Positions 1 to 11,800 of a DNA stretch of 64,000 bases are shown here, in pieces. The number at the start of each line of letters is the position of its first letter. Positions within the stretch are counted from its first letter, which is position 1. The translations under genes were made by a program, and so were the position numbers. Origin of the DNA: Diadema setosum (lineage: Eukaryota; Echinodermata; Echinoidea; Diadematoida; Diadematidae); contig CM067072.1 in the NCBI GenBank assembly GCA_033980235.1, forward strand, positions 30,851,759-30,915,758. Direction: 5' to 3'. A model generated the notes under the pieces. That model was not told the DNA's origin. It made no database searches and saw only the letters and a program-made list of their open reading frames with translations.

Positions 1-507
1 TTCCATTTGTACCGAGGAACATGTGTGCCAAATAAGACATTTGTACTACAAAATGCAGCGATCACCCCTTTTTTCGCCCTTAGCAAGCCTACTAAGTGAA
101 TTGTACCATGTATGTCGTCACGGTGTACAGCACATTTCTATCCATTACCATTTTGTTTTCAACATCATCAATATTCAATTAACATTGTTACGTTTGGTCA
201 CATTACAAATCACTTAACAGGCATGAAAGGATTTCATTGTAATGAGGGAGATATTAAGGCATATTTATTAAGTGCATAAAAACATAGACCTATATAATTA
301 TATATACATAATAGACATAAATACGTTCATATACATGCATAAACTACTATAACATGCATCTATTCGTAAAGTAACTTTCCAAAGGAGTGATATTCATAAT
401 CGCCAGGCCCGGGTCACATGCAGGGGAAGGTGGGAGGACCCCCCCCCCCCCCCTCCCTCCCTCCGCCTCCCTGGCGTCAATAAAGTGAATGCCATGAACC
501 CCAACCC
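1..507. other. intergenic, no gene seen
   Basis: AT-rich sequence with a C-rich low-complexity run at about 439-469. The only open frame (23-217) has no recognisable domain and no splice context, so I treat it as chance. Confidence 0.6.
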
Positions 508-1054
508 TACACTGCAAAAAGTGCGGTGTTAAATATGAAACACCGAGCTGGTGTTAAATTTCCGGTGCTCATTCATGGTGTTAGATTAGTGTAGATTAAC
601 ACCTCCGGGTGTCATTTCAAAATATAAAATAGTTTTTTTTTTTATAGTTTCTTAGTTACTGAATTTCTTGTTAATTCTGAACTTCAACAAGACGATGAAG
701 AATTTTCCGATAAAGTATTTGATTTTTGAAAAAATGTGCAAATGCACTTATACCACAGTAACACCAGTTGGTGTGGTCTCCTATTGAAGCTGGACGGGTG
801 TTATACCATTGAAATTAACACCACCAAAATCAAATCAACACCATGCGGTGTCATTAATGAATTAACTCTTGCGCAGTGTCAAAAATCACCAGCTACAGTG
901 TCAAATTAACACCACGAAGTGCCAGGTGAACACTTTTTAACACCGTTACAATACAATTTTCTACACCTGTTGGTGTGGTCCTCTATTGAAGATTGATCGG
1001 TGTTAGATTTAACACCCATGGTGTTAAATCTAACACCGATGTTTTTATAGTGTA
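508..1054. mobile_element. TA-flanked MITE with ACACC/GGTGTTA motifs
   Basis: The ends are TA-CACTGCAAAAA and TTTTTATAGTG-TA, so the termini are roughly inverted and bounded by TA, as for Tc1/mariner-type targets. The interior is saturated with GGTGTTAAA and its complement. A near-perfect palindrome at about 994-1039 has two 21-bp arms around a 3-bp centre. There is no transposase frame, so it would be non-autonomous. The TA boundary is short and could be chance; the internal repetition is clear. Confidence 0.6.
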
Positions 1055-1233
1055 CTATTTCAGGGTCATGGACCGATTAACGCTCAATAAATAATCCAGC
1101 ACAAATAGAAAAGGCTCCATTGTTGATCAAGCCACGTGTACGCTGTAGACCTGCGTCGATTGAGGTATAGTATCGTCGCGCGATCGGTCTGCGATTCCGG
1201 GTTATAAACTCTTATCTGCGAGGAGTCGAAATA
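1055..1233 (+). promoter_or_regulatory. putative promoter/5' leader of the METTL27-like gene
   Basis: This sequence sits immediately upstream of the start codon at 1234. It contains a CACGTG E-box (1133-1138) and a CpG-richer stretch (about 1150-1200, TCGTCGCGCGATCG) that stands out against AT-rich surroundings. No TATA box is convincing. The promoter role is inferred from position. Confidence 0.35.
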
Positions 1234-1350
1234 ATGGCGGAGAAATTTGCCGACATCTACCGTGATAACTACACGCAGTATATGAATTTAAGGCTGGAGG
1301 AACGGCAAGCTTTCTACGATGATTGGGTTCAAAATGGCGACTACGACAAG
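1234..1350 (+). CDS. METTL27: METTL27-like exon 1
   Basis: It starts at ATG 1234 (context ATAATGG) and encodes 39 residues beginning MAEKFADIYRDNY. It ends in phase 0 before donor GTACCA. The N-terminal helix carries FYDDW, typical of this subfamily. It was missed by simple frame scanning because it is short. Confidence 0.8.
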
Positions 1351-1777
1351 GTACCATCCTAGCATTCCAACATCATAACTATTCTCGGGGCAAGTGACCT
1401 ATAGGTTATATTCTAAAAACACACCTTCACGCTAGCTCTGAAGGTAGCAGCAAACATATACAATAAATTGTCCTTGATCATGAACAAGCTACGGGTGGCA
1501 TGCGGTCAGACTAAACGGGCGGCGTGTTTGCAAGCTCACAGCTCTTTGATTTTATTTCACGCATTGTCATAGCCATTTTGAATTTTTATTGCTTGAAGAT
1601 AAAGAGAAACGGCTATGAAGTCTGTTGGTATGCTATTAGATATTCCACATGGACTCTGCAACATTGACGCCCCTAGATACGTTTAGACGCCTGGGCACAG
1701 AATCATACTCCATGTTTGTCCTTTATTCGGGGGCAACGATGACAATTTCCACGTGGCAATAAATAATGATAATAATG

Positions 1778-1808
<31 letters not shown>

Positions 1809-4800
1809 TTAATAATATTAACAATAATAATAATAACAATAATAAAATGGTTAATAAATAGGAGAGCATTACGGATTTAGAATGGAGAGAATCGTAGGCC
1901 TATCGTTCTATCTATTCGTTTCTATACAATATGCTAGTACTTTTACCAGCAGGATCTACTGTGTATTGGCAATACAAAAAACAAAAACGTAGTCAGTGAA
2001 AGAGAAATAGTGAGGCAGGAAAAAGATGGAATGATTAAAGGGATGCTCTGTGATGGTGGTATCTGCGCTTCTTGTTTGGGATAGGAAGTCGTGGAGGAGG
2101 AATATTTCGGACCGAGACTCGTGGCGAAGAAGATGAACGAGGTACTGAGCAACAAAGATGCCAAAATACTAGACGTTGGTGCTGGTACTGGCCTTGTCGG
2201 AAAAGAGGTAATGATCTCCATGTACAACGTATCAAAATAATGAGAAGAATACGTTTGAGATTTGATTTCATTCTCATTGCAAACACGATGATCTGTTTCT
2301 CTTACATCATCGCTCACATATTTGATTTATCATTTAGATGTCATTTCTTATTTCCAGCTTCTAACAGGATATATTGGTTCGGTTCAAATAACTCAAACAT
2401 GTCAAAGGAAAATATATTCTGATGAAGGATGAAGAACAATAGCTTATAGCTTGAGATGATGTACGAAGAGTAAAGAGGTTTAAATGCGAGAAAGAGAACG
2501 AAGAGAAAGAAAGAAAGCAGAAAGTTTTATGTCCTTGTAGCCGATCTGCTGCCATGGTAAAATTAAAAACGTTAACAACTTTTCATGACATAAATGTAAT
2601 TCTGTGAATTTACTTGATCCGTTCTGGTTTTTATCTATTCATTTCTTTATTTATCTCTTTTTTTTTTACTTGTATGTTTTTGTTGTGCTTTTATAAGACG
2701 TGACGTGTACACCTGGGCATGGAATTATAGGGAAAAACAGTTTTTGTAACAATAACATGGAGTGATGTATACCCAGGATCGTTTCCGCAGTGACGGCACG
2801 GTTTCGCTTGCGTCTTTTAATATTGGTCACTCTGTCGTCTGTTATAGCGATACGATGTACCCATTTTTGTTCTTTTTCATTTTATTTCATTACTAGCTGA
2901 GTCAATGGGGGACCAATCGTACGGAGTCATAACACATCTCGTCCACTTAATAATGTAAGAGCTGGGTAAGATTCAAAACCAGATTAACCCTCTGATTATC
3001 GTTGACGACCTGTTTGCACACATTTCTACGTCAAAACATTTCGAGGAGGATTTTTTTTTTTATTTCTACAAGTTTGCGCTGTATCTTATAATCATGCATA
3101 AAATCATTGTAAATTTAGTTGTTAAATTTATGAGCTCTATGATATAAAGCAACCGTATCAGCCTTCGAGCTGCTTGATTGTCATTTGATATTGAACAGTA
3201 GACCATCTTAGTGGGGGTTCAGAGTGTGAATGCGCTTATAACGTTGTGCTTCTACACGTGGCACTTATATAGCTCCTTTTAGCTTCACATCACACTTGGC
3301 TGGAGGATGATAATCAAGTAATTACACGATTAACTTCCTTGCAAAGACTTCTGCTCGCTTGAATTCAACTCTTTCCTGGAGTCGAGTTGCCCTATCTCGA
3401 TCGTGGATCTGATCAAATACACATGAAACAGTTTATGTTCGCTTTGAACATAACATAGCGGGCAATATTTCTTTGGGGAAAAAAAAGTCACGCACCCGGT
3501 ACATGCACCAAAAATCGCTGAATAAGGCTGCAGACATGGTTATAATATAATGTGCATGAGCTACACTGTATGATTAGCAATCATATTCTGGAAAAGGACC
3601 ATACAGAACGCTAGACAACCACTCCTGCCAGACTATAATCAAACAAAATGAACTCTTCATGAACATTTAAGTTGTTTACAAGGGAAAAAAACAGTTACAG
3701 CTTTAAGTTATGCAAGAACCAGAAGAAGGGTATATAAGACTATCTTATCTTATAGGATACACATGCATGGCACAAAGGTTAATGAAGCTGATGTGCCATT
3801 GTTTGCCCGATACACCATTGTGTATCCTAATTATTCAAAAAGTTATGCAAGACAGAACGACGAGCGCAAATAAAGGCTGTCTCCAATCGACAACACAAGT
3901 AACAATGTGGGATGATTTCAATTCTGCTATAATACACCGCAACTAATATTCAATTTGCTAACGGTTATATATTATAATCATTATGCATGATCATTTTTTC
4001 CCCTGTCTTTTCTTTCGTCACTTTTTTATTGGTTCTTTATTTGGCATTCAAGAAGGGAAAACGTACACCCAAAGCCCAGTCAACCGAGCGTTTCACGCGG
4101 GGCCCGAAACACACTGTGTCATTCCCAGTGGCCAACCATACTGGAAGGTCGAGATTGTGTTGAGATTGTGAGTTGTGCTGTATAATAGAGGTCTGCTTTA
4201 ATATGTTTGCAGTGTTTAAGAATGTTTATCTATTTATTAAGAAACAAATCTATTGTGTTATAACGGCCCCTCCCAGACTGATTTCATTTTATTTTATGCA
4301 CTGTTCACTGAAGGTATTCATATAAAAATAATCGAATATCGCCGTATGTTATGGAGATATATAGATAATTATTAAGATAAATAGATATGGATAGATAGAT
4401 AGATGGATAGATATCGACAGACAGATAGATAGATAGAAAAATGCATACGACTCTTAGAGTAGAAAAATGTTTCATAATTGTCATGTGTTCTCAAAAAAAT
4501 TGCTAATATTGGTGACAACATATTTCTTTTTAAATCAAACGAGGTAATGGTGGCTCCCTTTTTACATGTGTTGAAAAATAAACCCATCTTCCTTTTGTTG
4601 GAAAAATAAATAAAACTATCTTTTGTTCGAATCATATCATTCCGATAATATTATTTTATTATGTGGTGGGCGGGTAAACGGATTGTAGAATTACTGAATT
4701 CTCGACCAAAATATTATTTAAGAATGGATATGATCATTGATGATTGTGAAGAAACCTAAATACAGTAGTGTTGTGACGTGATGGCATCCACAGTGGTCCG

Positions 4801-7027
4801 TATTTCGCATTTGTGTGTTCCGAGCAATATTCTTGTTTCGTGAATTTGATATTTTATAACTCTCTTAATAATTATGATGTGTCCGTTGTAAATTAATCAT
4901 TAAAGGAATGGTATAGATTTAGTTGAGACCTGGCTTCAGGTTTCTAACTTTTTTGGTGAGATAATGAGAAACCTCATTACGAAATATGATAGAGTATGAA
5001 ATTCCAAGAGGGATTCAACGGTTTTTTTTAATGATTTTTTTTTTAATGGCTGAGATTTCCAAAACAAGACCTCTAATACTAATAAAAGGTGAGACGGGTG
5101 GGACCCACCTTACATTAGATAGGGTCAGTTTGCTTTACTCTTTTTTTGTGGATATCTCAGCCATTTCAAAATCAATTTTCATCAAATAAACTTTGAAGTC
5201 CTCTTCGAATGGTATGCTGTGTTAACTTTTCATAAGCGGTTTCTCAGTATCTTGCAAGCAGTTAAATGCTCAGTTTTCATCCCTACCAACACTATACCAT
5301 CCCTTTCACCATTATCCCTAGAGAATTCCTGCAATCCGAATGTCTACATGTTTCTTGGTCTATACACAACCAAATCACTGAATATGTCATAAAGATATTC
5401 TTCATATATATATCTTTAAACATTTTTCTTATTTTTTTCATCACCCAGTTAAGCCGCACCTAAAAAAAAAAAACAAACAAAACAAAACAAAAAACTTCAG
5501 ATCATCTTTATTTATATTCCAGCTGTGATATTATCCTCCCGTGATACTTGAGCTGAACAACAGACACAGTTACATAATGATGTTCATGTCCCATAATTAG
5601 ATACCATTCATTGCTAATCGGATAACATAGCAAAGATTCCAGTAGAATCTTTGGTAATAGCAATATAAGTGGTATATAAGGCACATAACTGTATATATCG
5701 TTCAGCTCAAGTGTTACAGGATGATGTCTCAGCTAGAATATGAATAAAGCTAATCTGGAGGATAAAACTTGTTGCAGAAAAAATAACGTTTTGAAATAGT
5801 GATTTAGTTATGTATAGACCAAAAGTCACCAACAGAGGCAACATACATTTCAAATGCAGTTAGCTTTCAGATGAGAATAGAGTCTGTATACCCTATTCCT
5901 TGGAGTCATTGTGAAACCTGACTGGCATTTATGTATGTTGTCGGTCTCTGACTTGGGGGTATAAAGCTATTTGATGAGTGAACTGAAGTTTGGTTATGAT
6001 TCGAGTGTTGTAAAATCTTTGTTCTTGTACGTAATACGATCTTGTTTGTACAGGCTTGAAACGTGTTCATTCTTTCTTATTTAATTACCCCCTATAGCTT
6101 CCATTCTCTCTCTCTTTCTTTTTCCTGCTGGAAAGAATACAGTGTGAGGGAGCGTTTTCACATTGTGTTCACATAGTCGGCAATATTGATGTGAAAACGC
6201 TCGAATTTTATCAGTGTAAAGATAAATTCACACTGCGGTGTGGCTTTCACAGAGTGTTGACATAGTAACGTTTTGTTTCACGTTATGTGAATTGATGATT
6301 CACAACGTGTTCACAATGTTACAACGCTCAAATTTCACACTGCGCTCACAACAGTTCACTCTGGTGTTTCAGACTGTGTTTCAGACTGTGTTTCACACTG
6401 TGGGACACTATTCTTTCCAGCAGGGTTGCCCTTTATCTGTCTATATACCTATCGACTAAACCCTGACTTATCACTATGCTTCTTTCTACTAAAGAGAAAT
6501 AAATGGGACTTGATGTAATCATGATATATAAGGAGTACTCGAAATGATAAAGCACTCATTTTTTCGATTGCTCATTGTCCGATAACCTTTTCTTTCCATT
6601 CTCTAGAGAGGAACCATGGCGCTCTGTCAAATATTGACTGGGCGCATAGATTGTGACTGTGATGACGGTCAAGGACGTCATGATATATCATAATGGTACT
6701 ATCATCATGTCAAGAGCATGTGATCATTTCAACACACCATATTCCCTTTTTGCCATCAAAGAGTCATTATTTACTTACATAAATTACCTCTCGCCCTAAT
6801 TCTTTTTCCTATAAAAGTCTGAAAGGTTATGTTAGATTTTGTTTTGGGGAAATCGAATTCAACTATAAAAAGTATAAACTACAAAGTAATATAAGGGTAT
6901 TGGACTCGTGATCGCGGGTAGAGTATCTGTCGAGGAATGAATTACAAACTCATCTTATATCACTCTTATGAGTATGGGGGGCTTGAATTGACATTTCGCA
7001 TAAATCATTATATATACGTATATATAC

Positions 7028-7070
<43 letters not shown>

Positions 7071-7262
7071 CTGGATTTTTAATCATTTATCGCTTATATA
7101 AAAAAAAAATGTAGTGGATGTCTATGATGTATTGCTTTTTAGTGAACCTCTCTAGTCTCTATTTCCTCCTCAAAACATAACTTTGTATTTTCCCGTATGT
7201 ACACATAATTTATCTATTTCTATTAGTTTGTTGTCTATCGTTTATACTTCCCACTTTGTACT

Positions 7263-7316
<54 letters not shown>

Positions 7317-8728
7317 TTATGATGGATTTTGTGATGTACCTTGTGTTATGTTTTGTTGAAAGAAAAATGAGAATGAAATAAATGAATTGAATTGAATTGA
7401 ATTGAATTGAATTGAATTGATGTCATAATCACCACATTTGACCTGCCTGATTATGAGTTGGGGAGGGGGGGGGGGGGGGGGGGTGATGAGGTGTTAGGGA
7501 TATCCCTTGAATGATATGAGAAGGTGACTACCCTGGCAGATCATTTTGAACCTTTACGACTACTAGGGGCCTCATTTTATCAAAGATAAAATCAGCTTTA
7601 AATATCCTTGCCACAAAGGTTGCCATAGACTTAGTTGGTATCAATTTTAACTCTTCATAAAACAGGGCCCTGAAGACATAATTTTCGTCCTTACGGTCAG
7701 TAAACGTGGTCTCACTGGTCTGATTGTCAGCATTTGTTTCATATCTGACAACTCATTGAATATGGATGGGAATAAGAAATCATTGCAAACCCTCTCCAAA
7801 CTACAAGATGTAAAAATAGATATACAAGACGATTAATATAGACCAATTTACAAATCACCCGGGCCCCTTTCGCAGGCGTTAAAGACTATGGTTTCTTCTT
7901 TATTTTTTTGTACTTTTTTTTTTTTAATAATACCAGTGTTATCATAATACACAAGGATGTCTTTTTTCTTAATCAAAGTTAAGGTGTGTTTGCTATGCAA
8001 AAAAAAAAAGAAGCGAATAATTATTCATTAGTTATGAGTAATAAAATTACCTGTTTACTTCAGATTTGGATGTTTTTTTGTTGTATCGATTTCTCTTTAC
8101 ATTATAAATCAATTGAAATTGATTTCGCAACTACTAGGTACAGTACATAAGACAACAAAGCTGAACACGAAAATTCAACCCAATAAAACTTGACTTAACT
8201 TGCTTATTTATCATTTCTGACTCGACAGCTTGTCAATAAGTATGGCTTCAAGAACCTTACGGGCGTAGACGCCTCGGGGCCTAGCCTTGATATTGCCCGG
8301 TCCAAGGGCATCTACAAGGAACTCCTCGAGTCTTTTGTTGGTCCGCAACCCCTTCCTCTTGAGGACAGTGAGTATCGAAACATTTTTTTTTTTTTCGGGG
8401 GGGGGGGGGGGTTCATTCTATACAGATCAAAAATATGTAGATATTTCATAATAAGGAGGCCTACCTATATTATACCTGCTGTATTGCACATTGCACAGTC
8501 ACACAAGGATTGAAGTATACAACAATGGACATGGCTGTACATCAATGCCTACATGCATTTTTGATAAGCTTTCAGGCCTCCTTCTTCAGGTTGGCTATTA
8601 CAGCATGGGGCAGCATCGCTGGGCTTGCGTGCATGCATGTTGAAAATAGTAAATATATATATATATAAAGTATCAAAATCAAGACCCCATCCAGGCTCTG
8701 TTTAATGCTTCGAGTTCCATACTGCCTC

Positions 8729-8781
<53 letters not shown>

Positions 8782-8794
8782 ATGTGTGTGTGTG

Positions 8795-8825
<31 letters not shown>

Positions 8826-11800
8826 TATATCATAATAGTAAGGTGTGTTTTCATAGCAAGATTTGTGATTGGTCACAGGTTTCGTTATATCATTTTCCAT
8901 TCTTGATGTCCGAGAGTTGCTCTGTGATATCACAATGATTGTTAGAAAATGTTACGTAACACAGAGTGACGAGTACAAGGGTGCGCACAATTTCAGAAAT
9001 GCTTTGTGACATCATTTTGCAAATGAAGAGTTTGTTTGCAAAAACCGATAAGTCCATTTTTGAAGATTTTGAAGTACGGTCTCCGTCATAAAGTACAAAA
9101 TAATACCTTTTAAATGATATATTGGTCACTACATGGAAAGGTATATATTTTTGAAGTTATGGTCAAAAGAAGCAAAAATTTTCTTATTATTCTCTTTATT
9201 TTTCTTGACTTTAATTGCAAATATCTCCATTTGACAAATATGGACTTATCGGTTTTTGCAAACAAACTCTTCAAATAGTACTTTATGTATGGAGTGTCAA
9301 CTTTCTGACAAAGCTGAAAATAACTATAATCACGTGAAGCCCTTTCAACCTATATCACTAGAGGATACATTTTTGATCCAAAATATAATATATTTAGTTA
9401 TATGAAACAGTGTTATAAATGTTTGTAAATATACTATATTTACTATAACAAATGGTAAATACTTTGTTATGCACTATAATTCTACCTAATATCACTCCAA
9501 ATGCACGAGGCACCCCCGTGCAATTCCATTTCAACTTGACCTCTGTGTGTAAAGATTTCTAGATAAAAGACCGAGGCGTGTGCAATCCAGTTCAATTAGT
9601 AAAATGTTCTTCGGTCTCGGGCAGCTCGGTCCGCGTATCAGGGCAATTACCCCCCCCCCCCCCCCCCCGTTAGATTCTGGTTAGTGGTATGGTTAGAGTA
9701 AAGATTAGGGTTAGGTTTAAGTTTAGGGTTAGGAGTTTGGGTTAGGGTTAGGATTAGGATTAGGATTAGGGCCAGGGGAAGGGTTCAGGGTAATTGCCCT
9801 AGACCCTGGTAAACAATAATGTCCCTTTGCATTTGAATCAGAATATGTGAGCTTATAAAATGTTTGTCTGTATGTATTTTCTATGTATGTATATCTTATA
9901 TATGTTCTTACACGTATTTAATGATTATTATGTGTAAAGACTTCATACGCTCTCACTGATCATGGGAATTTACAATTGGCCTAACCCTGTTATATGATGT
10001 TAGTCAAAAAAGTAATGTAATGGCATCCACTTATGTGCACAAACATATCCTCACACAAACACACAGATATTGATATCATCTTGTGTATGTCAGTGTGTGA
10101 GTGCATATATCTTTCATTTTCGATCAGGTCTGATGTATATCTTGTCATTTCTTGCCATCTTTATGAATATCAATCGCATAATAATACAGTGCAATGGTTC
10201 CTTCACTTAAAGGTCACGTCGTCATCATGACGAATGGGGAAAGTACACGGTAACTCAATGGCTCTATAACGATTATCTTGCAGATTCCTTTGATGCCGCC
10301 ATCTCTTGCGGGACATTCCTTCCGGGTCACTGTGATGGGAATGGACTGAAAGACGTAGTAAGATTGGTGGAGCCAGGTACAACGTGATTCAGAATTACAG
10401 ATTTCATTTCATTATCAATTCCATGATGTACAGAAGCGGATCTAGAGGGGGGTTGGGGGTTGCAACCCCCCCCCCAAAAAAAAAAAAAAAAAGAAATCCG
10501 GGGACAATTCTTTTTTTTATCTTATCTATTTTTTTTAACTTGTAATTTTATTTTTTTTCTATTTATGGCAATGACCTCTATACCAAAAATAGTGGTGTTT
10601 TAGATGCAAGAAAACGCCATTTTCACACACAGATTTTCAAAAATTCTCCCTACTGTGGGAGGGGGGACACCACCCTCCCCCCTCGCTCACTCCGCTCGCT
10701 CGGGCTCGGTCGCTACGCTCCCTCGCATACCGCCCCAACCCCCTCCTTTATAAAAAGCTAGATCCGCCTCTGATGTAATTGCAATATTTCTTTTGAATAC
10801 ACATAATTACACTTAAATTTACATTTACACCCACATAATATTTCCCTGTGTCTGCTAAACCTGGGTTTACGACACGGTCAACAAAAGTGTCTAATATCAA
10901 GTTAAGATGAAAATAAGACAAGATGCCAAAATTATCAGCTGGAATGGCCATAAATACCCAAGCAAAAAGAAATTAACCAAACAGAAGAACTCGCGACTTT
11001 TAACAGAAATAAAACAACGGTAAACAGCAACAGAAACAACAACAAACAACAACAAGTAACATTGATTATGAGAAAATTGAAGCAGAACTATGTATTAAAT
11101 GGTATTAATGAAAATCAAAGTAATAGTAAAAAGGTGTGGAAAGGTATTACCCACTAAAGCTAAAAATAGAGATGTGTGTTATGTTAAAATAGATAATAGG
11201 GAAATTACTGATTCTTTGGAATTGGCAAATGTGTTCAACAGTTATTTTTCGAACATAGTACATCAGATAAAACAAGATACACTGTTTCAAGGAGATTTTA
11301 GACAGTATATGAAGATGGAGTCTGATTCAACTTTTGCATTTACTAAAGTGACTGAAAGTGATGTTCGTAATGTACTTGATAATATGTCTTTAGATAAAGC
11401 TACAGGTTTGGATGGAATACCTGCGAGATTCGTTAAACTGTCAACGCCATGTATTCTTCTGCCATTTACTCACATAGTTGATCTATCCCTTTTCAGCGGG
11501 GTCATCCCGCGTGAATGGAAATGTGCTAAAGTCGTTCCTTTATTCAAAGGCGGCAAGGAAACAGAGTTAGCAAACTATCGAGCTATTTCCATTCTACCGG
11601 TTTTGTCTAAGGTCAGTGAAAGAATTGTTCATTCTCAAGTCACCAAATACTTATCTGAATACTCTATTTTGTCTACTAATCAGTCGGGGTTTCGACGCGG
11701 TCACTCCACTACAACAGCTTTGTTAAACGTTACCGAAAATCTATTGTCCAGTATGGATAAAGGCCTGGTTTCTGGGCTTGTAACATTAGATTTGAAAAAG

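Larger units (their letters stand above)
2208..8228 (+). other. METTL27-like intron 2
   Basis: A 6-kb intron with a GATA microsatellite, a MITE at 4900, a MITE at 6124, two long (TA)n tracts, a probable LINE 3' end and a poly-G run. The open frames here are short and featureless. Confidence 0.7.
8368..10283 (+). other. METTL27-like intron 3
   Basis: It begins with T and G homopolymers and contains the TA/GT compound microsatellite, an inverted repeat near 9026-9275 and a telomere-like repeat element at 9641. No coding sequence seen. Confidence 0.7.

Noticed and set aside
9670..9780. Interstitial telomere from a chromosome fusion
   Set aside because: The hexamers are degenerate, short and enclosed by termini shared with a second copy at 36387, which fits a dispersed element better.
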